64,000 nt of DNA, from the NCBI RefSeq assembly GCF_001665605.1, contig NZ_LZSV01000016.1:357416-421415 (forward strand). Direction: 5' to 3'. The notes beneath the pieces are model-generated. The model ran no database searches. It saw only the letters and a program-made list of their open reading frames with translations, and was not told the DNA's origin. This document shows, piece after piece, positions 27,386 through 36,292 of this stretch; the stretch's first letter is position 1; every line of letters starts with the position of its first letter. Source of the stretch: Mycobacterium sp. 852014-50255_SCH5639931 (GTDB taxonomy: Bacteria; Actinomycetota; Actinomycetes; Mycobacteriales; Mycobacteriaceae). The position numbers and the translations under genes were made by a program.

Positions 27386-27438
27386 CGACGCATGGACCTC
27401 GCTCCCGGACCGAGCGGTGCAGCCGCCCCCAATACCGG

Positions 27439-27481
27439 CGTCTCACATTGAGACGCACAACGCTCCTCAGATTGAGACGTT
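27439..27481. promoter_or_regulatory. Paired operators between activator gene and LuxR operon 1
   Basis: Perfect palindrome GCGTCTCA-CAT-TGAGACGC at 27439-27457 and a second copy GCTCCTCA-GAT-TGAGACGT at 27463-27481, 24 bp apart. The same pair occurs before the second LuxR unit at 36180. Fis-type activators of the AcoR/MimR group bind arms of this kind, so the neighbouring activator is the likely ligand. Confidence 0.65.
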
Positions 27482-27643
27482 CAGTCTACGCCCGCGGCGG
27501 TGTCATTGGTCATGTCAGCTAATACCGATCGAGGAGTGACGGTGAAGCAGCAACGGCACACAGCGTCGAACGCGACGGCGGCTCGGTCGTCAGGCGATCC
27601 GCGTCGGCCATTCCGGCACAAGCCAGCGAAAAGGCGTGGAGAA

Positions 27644-27859
27644 ATGACTATCTATCAGCTAACCGATCGCCTGCACGACGGCCGCACCGTACGCGTCCAA
27701 GCTGATCAAATCTTTGAGACGGTGGCCTCATGGCTGGCCGAGTTGGGCGCCTGCAGTCCATTAGTGGAGTTGCTCAGCCGAGCGGTGCGCGATGGTGACT
27801 GGCCTGCAACACACGAAATAGCCGACTACCTCTCTGTGGAAGTCCAGGTGGCAGCATGA
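27644..27859 (+). CDS. Small uncharacterised protein upstream of LuxR regulator 1
   Basis: 71 residues, MTIYQLTDRLHDGRTVRVQADQ onward, predicted mixed alpha/beta, no signal or membrane segment, no family recognised. GGAG four bases before the ATG decides this start over a longer frame from 27500. Its stop overlaps the LuxR regulator start as ATGA, so it is coupled to it and may be its partner or modulator. Confidence 0.6.
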   Translation: MTIYQLTDRLHDGRTVRVQADQIFETVASWLAELGACSPLVELLSRAVRDGDWPATHEIADYLSVEVQVAA

Positions 27860-30800
27860 GATCGGGCCGGGAACCAGAGCGGCTTTTCGAGGCATACTCG
27901 ATGGACACCCACAATCCCGGTCGCGGTCCGCTGCGTCTCGCCTATGCGCAGGAGATCGGTCAGAGGAATACGCCTACACTGGCTACCAGCGCTAATGGTG
28001 GCGAGAACTGTGGACGACACAACGGGGAGGTCTTCCGCCCGCCTACTTCACGTCGGGGGGCGGCGGTTCGCGTGAGCACCACGAGGGCGTCGGGCAACGT
28101 GCACATACCGCCGATTCGTGGGCGGGCGGGCGAGCTGAAGGTGATCGGCGCGCTGATCGAGGCGGTCGCTCAGGGCCGCGGGGGCGTACTGGTCATCGAG
28201 GGGCCGCCGGGCATCGGGAAGAGCCGCTTGTTGACCGAGGTCTTGGCGCTCGCCGAGAACGCCGGTGTTCGGGCGCTATTCGGCGAGGCGTTCGAGTACC
28301 AGCAGACGGTGCCATTTTTCTCGCTCTTCATGGCGACCCTGCGGGCGGATCCCCCTGTCGGTGATGCCGAGGCGTTGCGCCGGTTGGGCGGCTCGGCGGA
28401 TCTCCGTTACTGGGTGGTGCACGATCTGGCCGACGCGATTTACTCGGCGGCCGCGGAAACCCCCCTGGCGATTGTGCTGGAGGACATCCACTGGGCCGAT
28501 AACGGCACGGCGTTGGCGCTGCGGTCGCTCGCCACGGTGAGCCCGGGTGTGCCTGTTTTGTGGGTCTTGACCGCCCGCACCGGCGCTGGTGGGCCGGCGG
28601 TCCAGGAAACCTTGTCGGTGCTGCATCGCGCGAACGCCACATTCTTACAATTGACGGCGATGACGCCGGATGCGGTTGCCGACATGGTTCAAGACGCGGT
28701 GCGGGCGAGGGCGGATGCGCCGCTGTTGGATCTGGCCGCCAAGGCGCACGGGAATCCGTTTTTGGTCACCGAGCTGGTCGGGGGGCTGGGCGAGGAGGGC
28801 CGGCTCAATCTCTCCGGCGGCCACGCGACAGTCATCGGAGACGGGCTGCCGCGACGTCTGGGCGCAACGATGCACCAGCGGCTGGAGCTGCTCTCCGGCG
28901 CGGCCTCAGAGCTTGTGCGGGTGGCCGCGGTGCTGCCCGACCGGTTTTCGGCTGGCTTGCTGGCCGCGATGCTGGAACGGTCGCCAGCCTCATTGCTGTC
29001 GGCGCTCGAGGAGGCAGTGCGTGCGGATCTGCTCCTGGAAGACGGTGAGCGGCTGAGATTTCGGCATGACTTGCTGCGCGAGGCCACCCGGCAGTCCTTA
29101 CCCCAGTCACTGCGCCGAGCGATGGAGCGCCAGTCGGCGTCCGTCATGCTCGGCATGGGAGCGGCCCCCGCCGAGGTGGCCACCCAGCTGGCGCGAAGCG
29201 CCGAGCCCGGGGACAGAGAGGCGATCGGCGCACTGCGGCGGGCCGCTCAGTCGGTGGGCCGCGGCGATGCAAGTGCGGCCGCGGACTTGTGCAAGCGTGC
29301 GTTGGAACTGTTGCCCGCCAATGCCGCTGAACACGGGTCATTGGTCGCTGAAACGGTGGAGTTGCTCAACCGGGCCAGCCGCTACGGCGAGGCAGAAGAA
29401 GTGGCCGTCGCGGCGCTCTCGGAGGCGGCGTCGCCGGAGGAAGAGGCCGAGATTCGCCTCCGGCTCCCGACGATCAATACGCACAGTGCCCAACGGCGGG
29501 TCGAGGAAAATCGCCGAGCGCTGCAGTTGGGCGGAATCGGCGAAGTCACCCGGGCGCGGCATCTGGCCCTGCTGGCGTACAACCTGCTTTTCGACCAACG
29601 CGGACAAGAGCGCGGGGCGGCCGACGAGGCTGCCGCGGTTGCTAAAGCGACTGGTGATCTCGAGTCGAAGATCGTGGCCGATGTCACCCTCGCTTGTCTC
29701 GATTGTGCGGATGGGTATGCGGACCGTGCCCTACGCCACCTCGAAGAGACTTGCGCGCTCGCCCGCGCGAGTGATCCGACGGCAGCCCATGACTTGCTCG
29801 CAGCACACCACGCGAACCTCCTGGCGGTGGTCGGCCGATTGGACGACGCGGCAGCCCAGATCGAAAGCGGAATAGAGCAAGCCCGCAGGGAGCGCAACGC
29901 GATGGCCCTTGATATTTGGGCCAATATCGCCGCCTGGGTCCATCTCGCGACGGGGCGGTTGTCCGCAGCTCGCGCCGAGGTTGAATCCCTGCCGCGCCCA
30001 CAGCGGACAGGCGCGACCGACCTGGACATGATCCGCATGGCCCTTCTGGCCGAAGTGGCGGTGCATACCGGTGACCGAAACTTGCTGCAGCAGATGGCCA
30101 TTGAGGCCCGTGATGCCTATCCCACCGGCGCATCGACGGTACGCCGGGCGGCGGCGCAGGTGCTCGCGCTGGCGGCCTGGCAGCGCGACGACGTCCATGA
30201 CGCGATGCGCTGGCTGGGCGATATCACGCTGCTTGGGACACCGCTCACGCCTGAGGTCTTAGATCTGGTGATCTTGGGCGCACGGGTGGCCTCGGCTGCC
30301 GGTGATGCCGGCCTGCGCGCACGTGTCCTGCACGCCACCGAGGCGCTGGAGCGTGAACGGCCACCGGTGCCGCTGTTCTCGGGGGTCGCCGGATACGCCC
30401 GCGGGATACTCGAACGTGACGCCCAGGCATTAGTGGCTGCCGCGGAGTTGCTTCGCTCGTCTTCGCGGCCGCTTCTTTACGCAGGCGCAGCCGAAGATGC
30501 CGGCGGCGAGTTGGCGCGCGCACAGCGCAACGCCGAGGCGATCGACCAGCTCAACGCGGCATTCGACACCTACATCGAGTGCGAAGCGAGTGCCGATGGC
30601 CGCCGCGTCGGCCGCGCGCTGCGCCGATTGGGGGTGGAACGGCGCATCGCCACGCACCAGCGGCCAAAAACGGGCTGGGACAGCCTCACCGACTCCGAGC
30701 TCAAGGTCATCAACCTCATCGCACACGGCGCGACCAACCGCGACGTCGCCACCGAGCTGAACCTCTCCCCCCACACGGTGAAAACCCACGTCCACAACGC

Positions 30801-30864
30801 ATTCGCCAAGCTGGGCATTGCCTCCCGCACCCAATTGGCCCAGCTCATGCGCGGCGCTGATTGA
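27856..30864 (+). CDS. Large LuxR-family (LAL) ATPase regulator 1
   Basis: 1002 residues. STAND-type ATPase with Walker A VIEGPPGIGKSRLL near 114-126 and Walker B AIVLEDIHWAD near 206, a long helical TPR-like middle, and a C-terminal LuxR helix-turn-helix SLTDSELKVINLIAHGATNR... ending at residue 1002. Such proteins bind ATP and an inducer and activate transcription. The ATG at 27856 overlaps the upstream small gene (ATGA). The first 80 residues have no counterpart in regulator 2. The last 330 bases are almost identical to those of regulator 2. Confidence 0.87.
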   Translation: MRSGREPERLFEAYSMDTHNPGRGPLRLAYAQEIGQRNTPTLATSANGGENCGRHNGEVFRPPTSRRGAAVRVSTTRASGNVHIPPIRGRAGELKVIGALIEAVAQGRGGVLVIEGPPGIGKSRLLTEVLALAENAGVRALFGEAFEYQQTVPFFSLFMATLRADPPVGDAEALRRLGGSADLRYWVVHDLADAIYSAAAETPLAIVLEDIHWADNGTALALRSLATVSPGVPVLWVLTARTGAGGPAVQETLSVLHRANATFLQLTAMTPDAVADMVQDAVRARADAPLLDLAAKAHGNPFLVTELVGGLGEEGRLNLSGGHATVIGDGLPRRLGATMHQRLELLSGAASELVRVAAVLPDRFSAGLLAAMLERSPASLLSALEEAVRADLLLEDGERLRFRHDLLREATRQSLPQSLRRAMERQSASVMLGMGAAPAEVATQLARSAEPGDREAIGALRRAAQSVGRGDASAAADLCKRALELLPANAAEHGSLVAETVELLNRASRYGEAEEVAVAALSEAASPEEEAEIRLRLPTINTHSAQRRVEENRRALQLGGIGEVTRARHLALLAYNLLFDQRGQERGAADEAAAVAKATGDLESKIVADVTLACLDCADGYADRALRHLEETCALARASDPTAAHDLLAAHHANLLAVVGRLDDAAAQIESGIEQARRERNAMALDIWANIAAWVHLATGRLSAARAEVESLPRPQRTGATDLDMIRMALLAEVAVHTGDRNLLQQMAIEARDAYPTGASTVRRAAAQVLALAAWQRDDVHDAMRWLGDITLLGTPLTPEVLDLVILGARVASAAGDAGLRARVLHATEALERERPPVPLFSGVAGYARGILERDAQALVAAAELLRSSSRPLLYAGAAEDAGGELARAQRNAEAIDQLNAAFDTYIECEASADGRRVGRALRRLGVERRIATHQRPKTGWDSLTDSELKVINLIAHGATNRDVATELNLSPHTVKTHVHNAFAKLGIASRTQLAQLMRGAD

Positions 30865-30953
30865 CCGACGGCAGATCGGGTGGATGACGTGGGCGGGCCT
30901 ACAATGACGAGCACCGCAGTGGCGGTCCGGCAAACGGTAGACAGGACAACCCG

Positions 30954-33767
30954 GTGGGGCCTTCAACCGGCCTTTTTGATATCGGCGGTCAGCCGCTGGT
31001 CACTCCGCCGATTCGGGGGCGGGCAGACGAGCTGAAACTGATCGGCGCGCTGGTTGCCGCGGTGGCCCAGGGGCGCGGGGGCGTGCTGGTCATCGAAGGC
31101 CCGCCCGGCATCGGCAAGAGTCGGTTGCTGACCGAGGTGTTGACCCTGGCCGACAAGCGCGGTGTGCGCACCTTGTTCGGGGAGGCGTTCGAATATCAGC
31201 AGACGGTGCCATTCTTCTCGCTGTTCATGGCCACGCTGAACGCCGATCCGCCGGTGGGTGACGCCGAGGCCTTGCGCCGACTCGGCGGCTCGGCCGATCT
31301 GCGCTACTGGGTGGTGCACGACTTGGCCGAAGCGATTCATGCGACGGCGGCGCAAACCCCGCTGGCGATCATGTTGGAGGACATTCACTGGGCCGATAAC
31401 GGCACGCTGTTGGCGCTGCGGTCGCTGGCCACCGTGCGGCCGGATGTGGCAGTGCTGTGGGTGCTTACCGCCCGCACCGGGGCCGGCGGGCCGGCGGTGC
31501 AGGAGACCTTGGCAGTACTGCACCGCGCGAATGCCACATTCTTGCGATTGGCGGCCATGACGCCGGACGCGGTGGCCGACATGGTCCAAGACGCGGTGCG
31601 GGCGAGGGCGGATGCGTCGCTGCTCAGTTTGGCCGCCAAGGCGCACGGGAATCCGTTTCTGGTCCGTGAGCTGGTCGCGGGGCTGGGCGAGGAGGACCGG
31701 CTCACTGTCACCGGCGGGCGGGTGGTGGCCACCGGATATGGACTGCCGCGGCGGCTGGGCGTCGGCATGCAGCAGCGCCTGGACGTGCTCTCCGATAGTG
31801 CCTCGGAGGTGGTGCGGGTGGCCGCGGTGCTGCCCGACCGGTTCTCGGCCGGGCTGTTGGCCGCGATGCTTGACCGCCGCCCGGTCTCCTTGCTGTCGGC
31901 GCTGGAGGAGGCTCTGCGCGCTGATCTTTTCGTCGACGACGGTGAGCAGTTGAGATTTCGACACGACTTGCTGCGTGAGGCCACGCGGCAGGCGTTGCCG
32001 CAGTCGCTGCGGCGGGCGATGGAGCGCCAGTCGGCGTCGGTCATGCTGAGTATCGGCGCGGCCCCGGCCGAGGTGGCTACGCAGCTGGCACGCAGCGCCG
32101 AGCCGGGAGACCGGGAGGCTATCGAGGCACTGCGGCAAGCCGCCCAATCGGTTGGCCGCGGCGATGCGAGTGGGGCCGCGGACTTGAGCAAGCGTGCGTT
32201 GGAGCTGTTGCCCGCCGACGACGCCGAGCATGGATCCCTGGTCGCGGAAACGGTGGAATGGCTCAACAGGGCCAGCCGTCATGGCGAGGCCGAAGAATTA
32301 GCCGTCGTAGCGCTCTCAGAGGCGGTCTCGCCCGAAGTCGAGGCCGAGATCCGCCTCCGGCTCCCGGCGCACACCAAGCACAGCACCCAGTGGCGGGCGG
32401 AGGAGAATCGCCGAGCACTCGAGTTGAGCGACATCAGCGAGGTCACCCGGGCACGACATCTGGCCTGGCTGGCCTACAACCTTGTGTTGCAGGACAAAAG
32501 AGGGCAACAGCGCACAGCGGCCGACGAAGCTGCCGCCGCCGCGGCAGTCACCGGTGATCTCGAGGCCACGATCATGGCGGAGGTCACCCTCGCTTTGCTC
32601 GACATTGGTGAGGGGCACAGGGTCCGCGGCCTAGGCCGCCTCGAACAGCTTTGTTCGCTCGGCTACACGAATGATGCGGCCTTGGCGCATCACTATGCCG
32701 CAATGTACTACGCAATCCTACTGGGAGTGTTGGGCCGGTTGGACGACGCGGCGGGCCGGGTCGCCGACGGCGCAGGGCAGGCCCGCCGGGAAGGCAACGC
32801 GATGGTCCTCAATATGTGGACTGTCATTGGCGGGATTGTTCACCTCGCTGCGGGCCGGTTGTCGGCCGCTCGCGACGCGGCTCAGCCCTTGCCGTCACCC
32901 CAGCCGACAGGCGCGAGCGAGCCGGACCTGCTGCGCATCGTGATTATGGCCTCGGTGGCGGTGCGGACGGATGACCGAAACGTGTTGCAGCAGATGGCCA
33001 ATGAGGCACGCGATGCCTACTCCACCGGCTCACCTGCCATCCGTCGAGGAGCGGCGTATGTGCTCGCGCTTGCGGCGTGGCAGCGCGACGACATTCATGA
33101 AGCGGTGCGCTGGCTCGGCGGTGACATCGCCCTACTCGGGACACCACTGCAGGTCTATGCCTTGGATCGGCTGATCTTGAGTGCGCAGGTGGCCACAGCC
33201 GCCGGTGATGCCGGCTTGCGCGCGCGGGTTCTGCAGGCCACCGAGATGCTGGAGTGCGAGCAGCCACCGGTGCCGCTGTTGGCAGGGGTGGCGGAGTATG
33301 CCCGCGGGATACTCGGGCGTGACGCTCCAGCATTGGTGGCTGCCGCGGAGTTGCTTCGCTCGTCTTCGCGGCCGCTTCTTTACGCAAGCGCTGCCGAGGA
33401 TGCCGGCGGCGAGCTGGCGCGCGCACAGCGCAACGCCGAGGCGATCGACCAGCTCAACGCGGCATTCGACACCTACATCGAGTGCGAAGCGAGTGCCGAT
33501 GCCCGCCGCGTCGGCCGCGCGCTGCGCCGATTGGGGGTGGAACGGCGCATCGCCACGCACCAGCGGCCAAAAACGGGCTGGGACAGCCTCACCGACTCCG
33601 AGCTCAAGGTCATCAACCTCATCGCACACGGCGCGACCAACCGCGACGTCGCCACCGAGCTGAACCTCTCCCCCCACACGGTGAAAACCCACGTCCACAA
33701 CGCATTCGCCAAGCTGGGCATTGCCTCCCGCACCCAATTGGCCCAGCTCATACGCGGCGCTAATTGA
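30954..33767 (+). CDS. Large LuxR-family (LAL) ATPase regulator 2
   Basis: 937 residues from a GTG at 30954. Walker A VIEGPPGIGKSRLL near 47-59, Walker B AIMLEDIHWAD, TPR-like middle, C-terminal LuxR helix-turn-helix. A tandem duplicate of regulator 1, 89 bp downstream: the ATPase parts are similar, the TPR parts (roughly 500-760) have diverged, and the DNA-binding ends are nearly identical. The two would therefore read different signals and bind the same DNA. No separate operator is visible in the short gap, so it is probably co-transcribed. Confidence 0.87.
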   Translation: MGPSTGLFDIGGQPLVTPPIRGRADELKLIGALVAAVAQGRGGVLVIEGPPGIGKSRLLTEVLTLADKRGVRTLFGEAFEYQQTVPFFSLFMATLNADPPVGDAEALRRLGGSADLRYWVVHDLAEAIHATAAQTPLAIMLEDIHWADNGTLLALRSLATVRPDVAVLWVLTARTGAGGPAVQETLAVLHRANATFLRLAAMTPDAVADMVQDAVRARADASLLSLAAKAHGNPFLVRELVAGLGEEDRLTVTGGRVVATGYGLPRRLGVGMQQRLDVLSDSASEVVRVAAVLPDRFSAGLLAAMLDRRPVSLLSALEEALRADLFVDDGEQLRFRHDLLREATRQALPQSLRRAMERQSASVMLSIGAAPAEVATQLARSAEPGDREAIEALRQAAQSVGRGDASGAADLSKRALELLPADDAEHGSLVAETVEWLNRASRHGEAEELAVVALSEAVSPEVEAEIRLRLPAHTKHSTQWRAEENRRALELSDISEVTRARHLAWLAYNLVLQDKRGQQRTAADEAAAAAAVTGDLEATIMAEVTLALLDIGEGHRVRGLGRLEQLCSLGYTNDAALAHHYAAMYYAILLGVLGRLDDAAGRVADGAGQARREGNAMVLNMWTVIGGIVHLAAGRLSAARDAAQPLPSPQPTGASEPDLLRIVIMASVAVRTDDRNVLQQMANEARDAYSTGSPAIRRGAAYVLALAAWQRDDIHEAVRWLGGDIALLGTPLQVYALDRLILSAQVATAAGDAGLRARVLQATEMLECEQPPVPLLAGVAEYARGILGRDAPALVAAAELLRSSSRPLLYASAAEDAGGELARAQRNAEAIDQLNAAFDTYIECEASADARRVGRALRRLGVERRIATHQRPKTGWDSLTDSELKVINLIAHGATNRDVATELNLSPHTVKTHVHNAFAKLGIASRTQLAQLIRGAN

Positions 33768-33955
33768 CTGACACGTCAAATATGGGGCCGCCTAGTACTG
33801 CATCCATCGGGCCCTAAACATCAACCCTCGGGCGATGGTTTTGCGCTGTCCGAACGACGACCGTAGTAGTCGACATCTAATTACGTTCTCACCCAAGCGG
33901 CGGCCTAGCTAGGCCGAACCACATACCGGTGAGCACACGAGGGAAAGAGCGAACA

Positions 33956-34036
33956 ATGTTGAATGCGGCGCTTGGAATGCTGGCGATGGTGCCAGTGGCG
34001 TTCGGTCTCGCTGGGTACGCGATGGTGTCCCGATGA
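33956..34036 (+). CDS. Tiny one-helix membrane peptide 1 (26 aa)
   Basis: ATG at 33956 encodes MLNAALGMLAMVPVAFGLAG then YAMVSR and stop, a single hydrophobic helix with a short basic end. GGGAAAGAG lies about nine bases upstream. The same design is encoded at 36053, also downstream of a LuxR gene end, and the pattern of conserved residues (LGML-M-PV-FG--GY--V-R) argues for real selection. Function unknown. The remaining spacer to 34234 shows nothing else. Confidence 0.55.
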   Translation: MLNAALGMLAMVPVAFGLAGYAMVSR

Positions 34037-34234
34037 CCGCCGGCCACGTCAGCTCGCTGACCGAACAGCAAGCAGGACTGTAGATCTCGATGCGCAGGCA
34101 AGTCGAGCTAGCTGAGGGGCAACGACGATGCCGAGCTGCCTGATTCTCTCCGGACAACGCCTGCTGCTACTTCTTCCACATCGTTTGCAGGGTCTGGCAG
34201 AACGCACGCGAGATGCACACGCCGAAACACTGCC

Positions 34235-35368
34235 ATGTCTGGTGAAGCGATGACGCCACAGACGCCGCAAACGCGATGCAGCCGTAAGCGAATGCCCGGC
34301 ACGCGCCGATCGCCGGCCTGCAACCGCATAGTTACCACGAGCGACGGCGTCTCGCTGTCCGTTCGCGACTGGGGATCTCACACCGCTGGCCATACAGTCG
34401 TACTTCTCCACGGCTATTGCTCGAACATGCAGTCCTGGAACATCCAGATGACGCAGCTGATCCGTCTCTGGGGCAACAGCATCCGAATCATCAGTTACGA
34501 CCACCGTGGCCACGGCGACTCCGGCACTGCGTCGATGCACACGTATCGGATCGACCGACTCGCCGAAGACCTCGCCGAGGTGCTTGTCGCGCTTGGTGTT
34601 ACGGGCCCACTCACCTTGGCGGGACACTCGATGGGCGGCATGACGGCCTTGGCCTATCTTCGCCGGCCAGCGAGCAAACGTCCCATTGAGCCGGAAAGCC
34701 TTGTTCTCGTCGCAACTGCCGCGGGGAACCTCTGCTCGCACGGTCTCGGCCGGCTGCTCAACACCCCCGCGGCAAGCATGCTCTACCACCTCGTACTCCG
34801 CATGCCGCGCATTGGTACCGACGAGATAGTTCAATTCCTCGCCCGGCCGGTCTGCGCGGCATTGACCCGACATGGCGGATACGGTGAAGCCGCTCCGAAG
34901 TCTTTGGTCGCTATGTCTGCGGCCGCCATCAACGCCACCCCGTCGACGACTAAAGTCGGTTTCCTGCGCGGTCTAAAGGAGTACGACTGCACTCAGACCC
35001 TGAGCTCTATCACGGCCAAGACAACCATCATCAGTGGAGGAGCGGACAAGCTCACGCCGATGTGGCACGCGCGGGCGCTGGCCGACGGTATCCCCGGAGC
35101 TACGCTCATCCACCGGCCCACCGCAGGACATACGCTCTTGCATGAAGTCCCGCAGGTGGTCACCGGAGCCATCAGCTCCGCCATCGCCGCCGGCGACCCG
35201 GTGCTCGCGGCCGGGAGCCAGGTAAGCGTCGACTATGGCCATTCCGGAGCTTGTGACCCCGCCGCTTCCGCGGCGTCGGAAAACCCGCTGGGCGGCGACT
35301 TCCCCATCGACCATTGCGATTCGGCGTTTAAGGCGTCACCCGTCGACGTCGAGGAGCGAGTGTCATGA
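34235..35368 (+). CDS. Alpha/beta hydrolase
   Basis: 377-residue alpha/beta hydrolase: VVLLHGYCSNMQSWNIQM (oxyanion motif), DHRGHGDSG, nucleophile LAGHSMGGMTAL, acid in SGGADKLTP and histidine in PTAGHTLLHE. The triad is complete. The N-terminal 30 residues are basic and lack a clear signal peptide. Start uncertain between ATGs at 34235 and 34250. It is inserted between LuxR regulator 2 with its tiny peptide and the LuxR relic, and may process an ester- or lactone-type signal, though nothing in the sequence shows that. Confidence 0.75.
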   Translation: MSGEAMTPQTPQTRCSRKRMPGTRRSPACNRIVTTSDGVSLSVRDWGSHTAGHTVVLLHGYCSNMQSWNIQMTQLIRLWGNSIRIISYDHRGHGDSGTASMHTYRIDRLAEDLAEVLVALGVTGPLTLAGHSMGGMTALAYLRRPASKRPIEPESLVLVATAAGNLCSHGLGRLLNTPAASMLYHLVLRMPRIGTDEIVQFLARPVCAALTRHGGYGEAAPKSLVAMSAAAINATPSTTKVGFLRGLKEYDCTQTLSSITAKTTIISGGADKLTPMWHARALADGIPGATLIHRPTAGHTLLHEVPQVVTGAISSAIAAGDPVLAAGSQVSVDYGHSGACDPAASAASENPLGGDFPIDHCDSAFKASPVDVEERVS

Positions 35369-35436
35369 CCCGGCTGGGCACAGCCTCCGCCTTACTCGGA
35401 GTCGTCGCAGGCGATTACACGTCGTCGGCTATCTGA
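35365..35436 (+). CDS. Possible 23-residue leader or coupled peptide
   Basis: ATG overlaps the hydrolase stop as ATGA and encodes MTRLGTASALLGVVAGDY then TSSAI and stop. The overlap is the only support; it could be chance. Confidence 0.22.
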   Translation: MTRLGTASALLGVVAGDYTSSAI

Positions 35437-35689
35437 CCGTTCGGCGGGCTGGGGCTGCGGTGAGCGCGTCTCAGCCCGCCGGATTCCATGAAAAGGACTC
35501 AATGTGACGACCGTTTTTTTCGCCGGTGACGTTCTTCATCAACGAGAGTTCTTGGCCCAATGACTCTGATTGCGTCCCCTGCTGCGATCTTGCTGAGAAC
35601 TCGGCTGTGGTCGGTTTGTGCGCGCGATGCACGATCGGTCAGCGAAATGATCGAATGATTCGTGCTACCGAACGATTACGACGCAACGT

Positions 35690-35875
35690 CACTCACCCGC
35701 GGGCAACAACGGGGTGCGACAACCTCACCGACGCCGAACCGTTCCATCGCGCAGCAACTGCAACCCTCCCCTCACACGGTAAAGACCCACGTGCACAAGG
35801 CGTTTGCCAAGAGCGCCATCACTTCGCGCGCCTAATAGCCGCAACTCATCCGCCCTTGGCGATTAACCAGTCCGT
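35690..35875 (+). pseudogene. Third LuxR regulator, 3' relic
   Basis: Matches the helix-turn-helix end of regulators 1 and 2: GCDNLTDAE in one frame, then SPHTVKTHVHKAFAKSAITS in another, with deletions of the segment between and stops in what follows. Downstream sequence (TCAAATAT..., GGCCCTAAA-ATCA, GGGCGATGGT) also matches the DNA after regulator 2, and a second tiny peptide follows as at 33956. So a full LuxR-plus-peptide unit once stood here. The other parts of 35369-36052 show nothing I can name. Confidence 0.7.
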
Positions 35876-36052
35876 CAAATATCAAGCCCACTAGGCATAC
35901 ACCGAGCCGGCCCTAAAGATCACCCGCTGGGCGATGGTGACGGCGGTGCCCGCGCTGCCAACGTAGTCATTGAGCTCTGAATCGCCGTGATCGCCACCGC
36001 CAAACGGGGAACCGGCGCCGAAGAGCAACTACGCAAAGGAATTGAGAAATCG

Positions 36053-36139
36053 ATGATGAGCGCAGTGTTGGGAATGTTGATGATGATCCCGGTGGTGTTC
36101 GGCGTCGGTGGGTATGTCTTGGTGAACCGACGACCATGA
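36053..36139 (+). CDS. Tiny one-helix membrane peptide 2 (28 aa)
   Basis: Encodes MMSAVLGMLMMIPVVFGVGG then YVLVNRRP and stop; one hydrophobic helix and a basic C-terminus. AAAGGA lies about fourteen bases upstream. Homologue of the peptide at 33956, found here after the LuxR relic. Conservation after decay of the LuxR gene suggests the peptide has its own role. Confidence 0.55.
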   Translation: MMSAVLGMLMMIPVVFGVGGYVLVNRRP

Positions 36140-36179
36140 GCGCGAAGATGTCGGAGGGCCGCCTGCCGGCGCCACCACG

Positions 36180-36221
36180 GTGTCTCACTTTGAGACGCTC
36201 GATCACCTCATGTTGAGACGC
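36180..36221. promoter_or_regulatory. Paired operators upstream of the MalT-type regulator
   Basis: GTGTCTCA-CTT-TGAGACGC at 36180-36198 and TCACCTCA-TGT-TGAGACGC at 36203-36221, with half-sites TGAGACG 23 bp apart. The pair and the following bases (GCCGCGGTGTCAT) match the region upstream of LuxR operon 1 (27439-27510), so both units probably answer to the same activator. Confidence 0.65.
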
Positions 36222-36292
36222 TCACCATCCGTTCGCCGCGGTGTCATGAGTTGCAGCAGTCATCCCATCGATGGGGAAAGAGGAGATATACG

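Noticed and set aside
27439..36221. TCTCA-N3-TGAGA sites as SOS (LexA) boxes or a transposon remnant
   Set aside because: The mycobacterial LexA box is TCGAAC-N4-GTTCGA, which does not match, and the pairs occur only before the two LuxR units.
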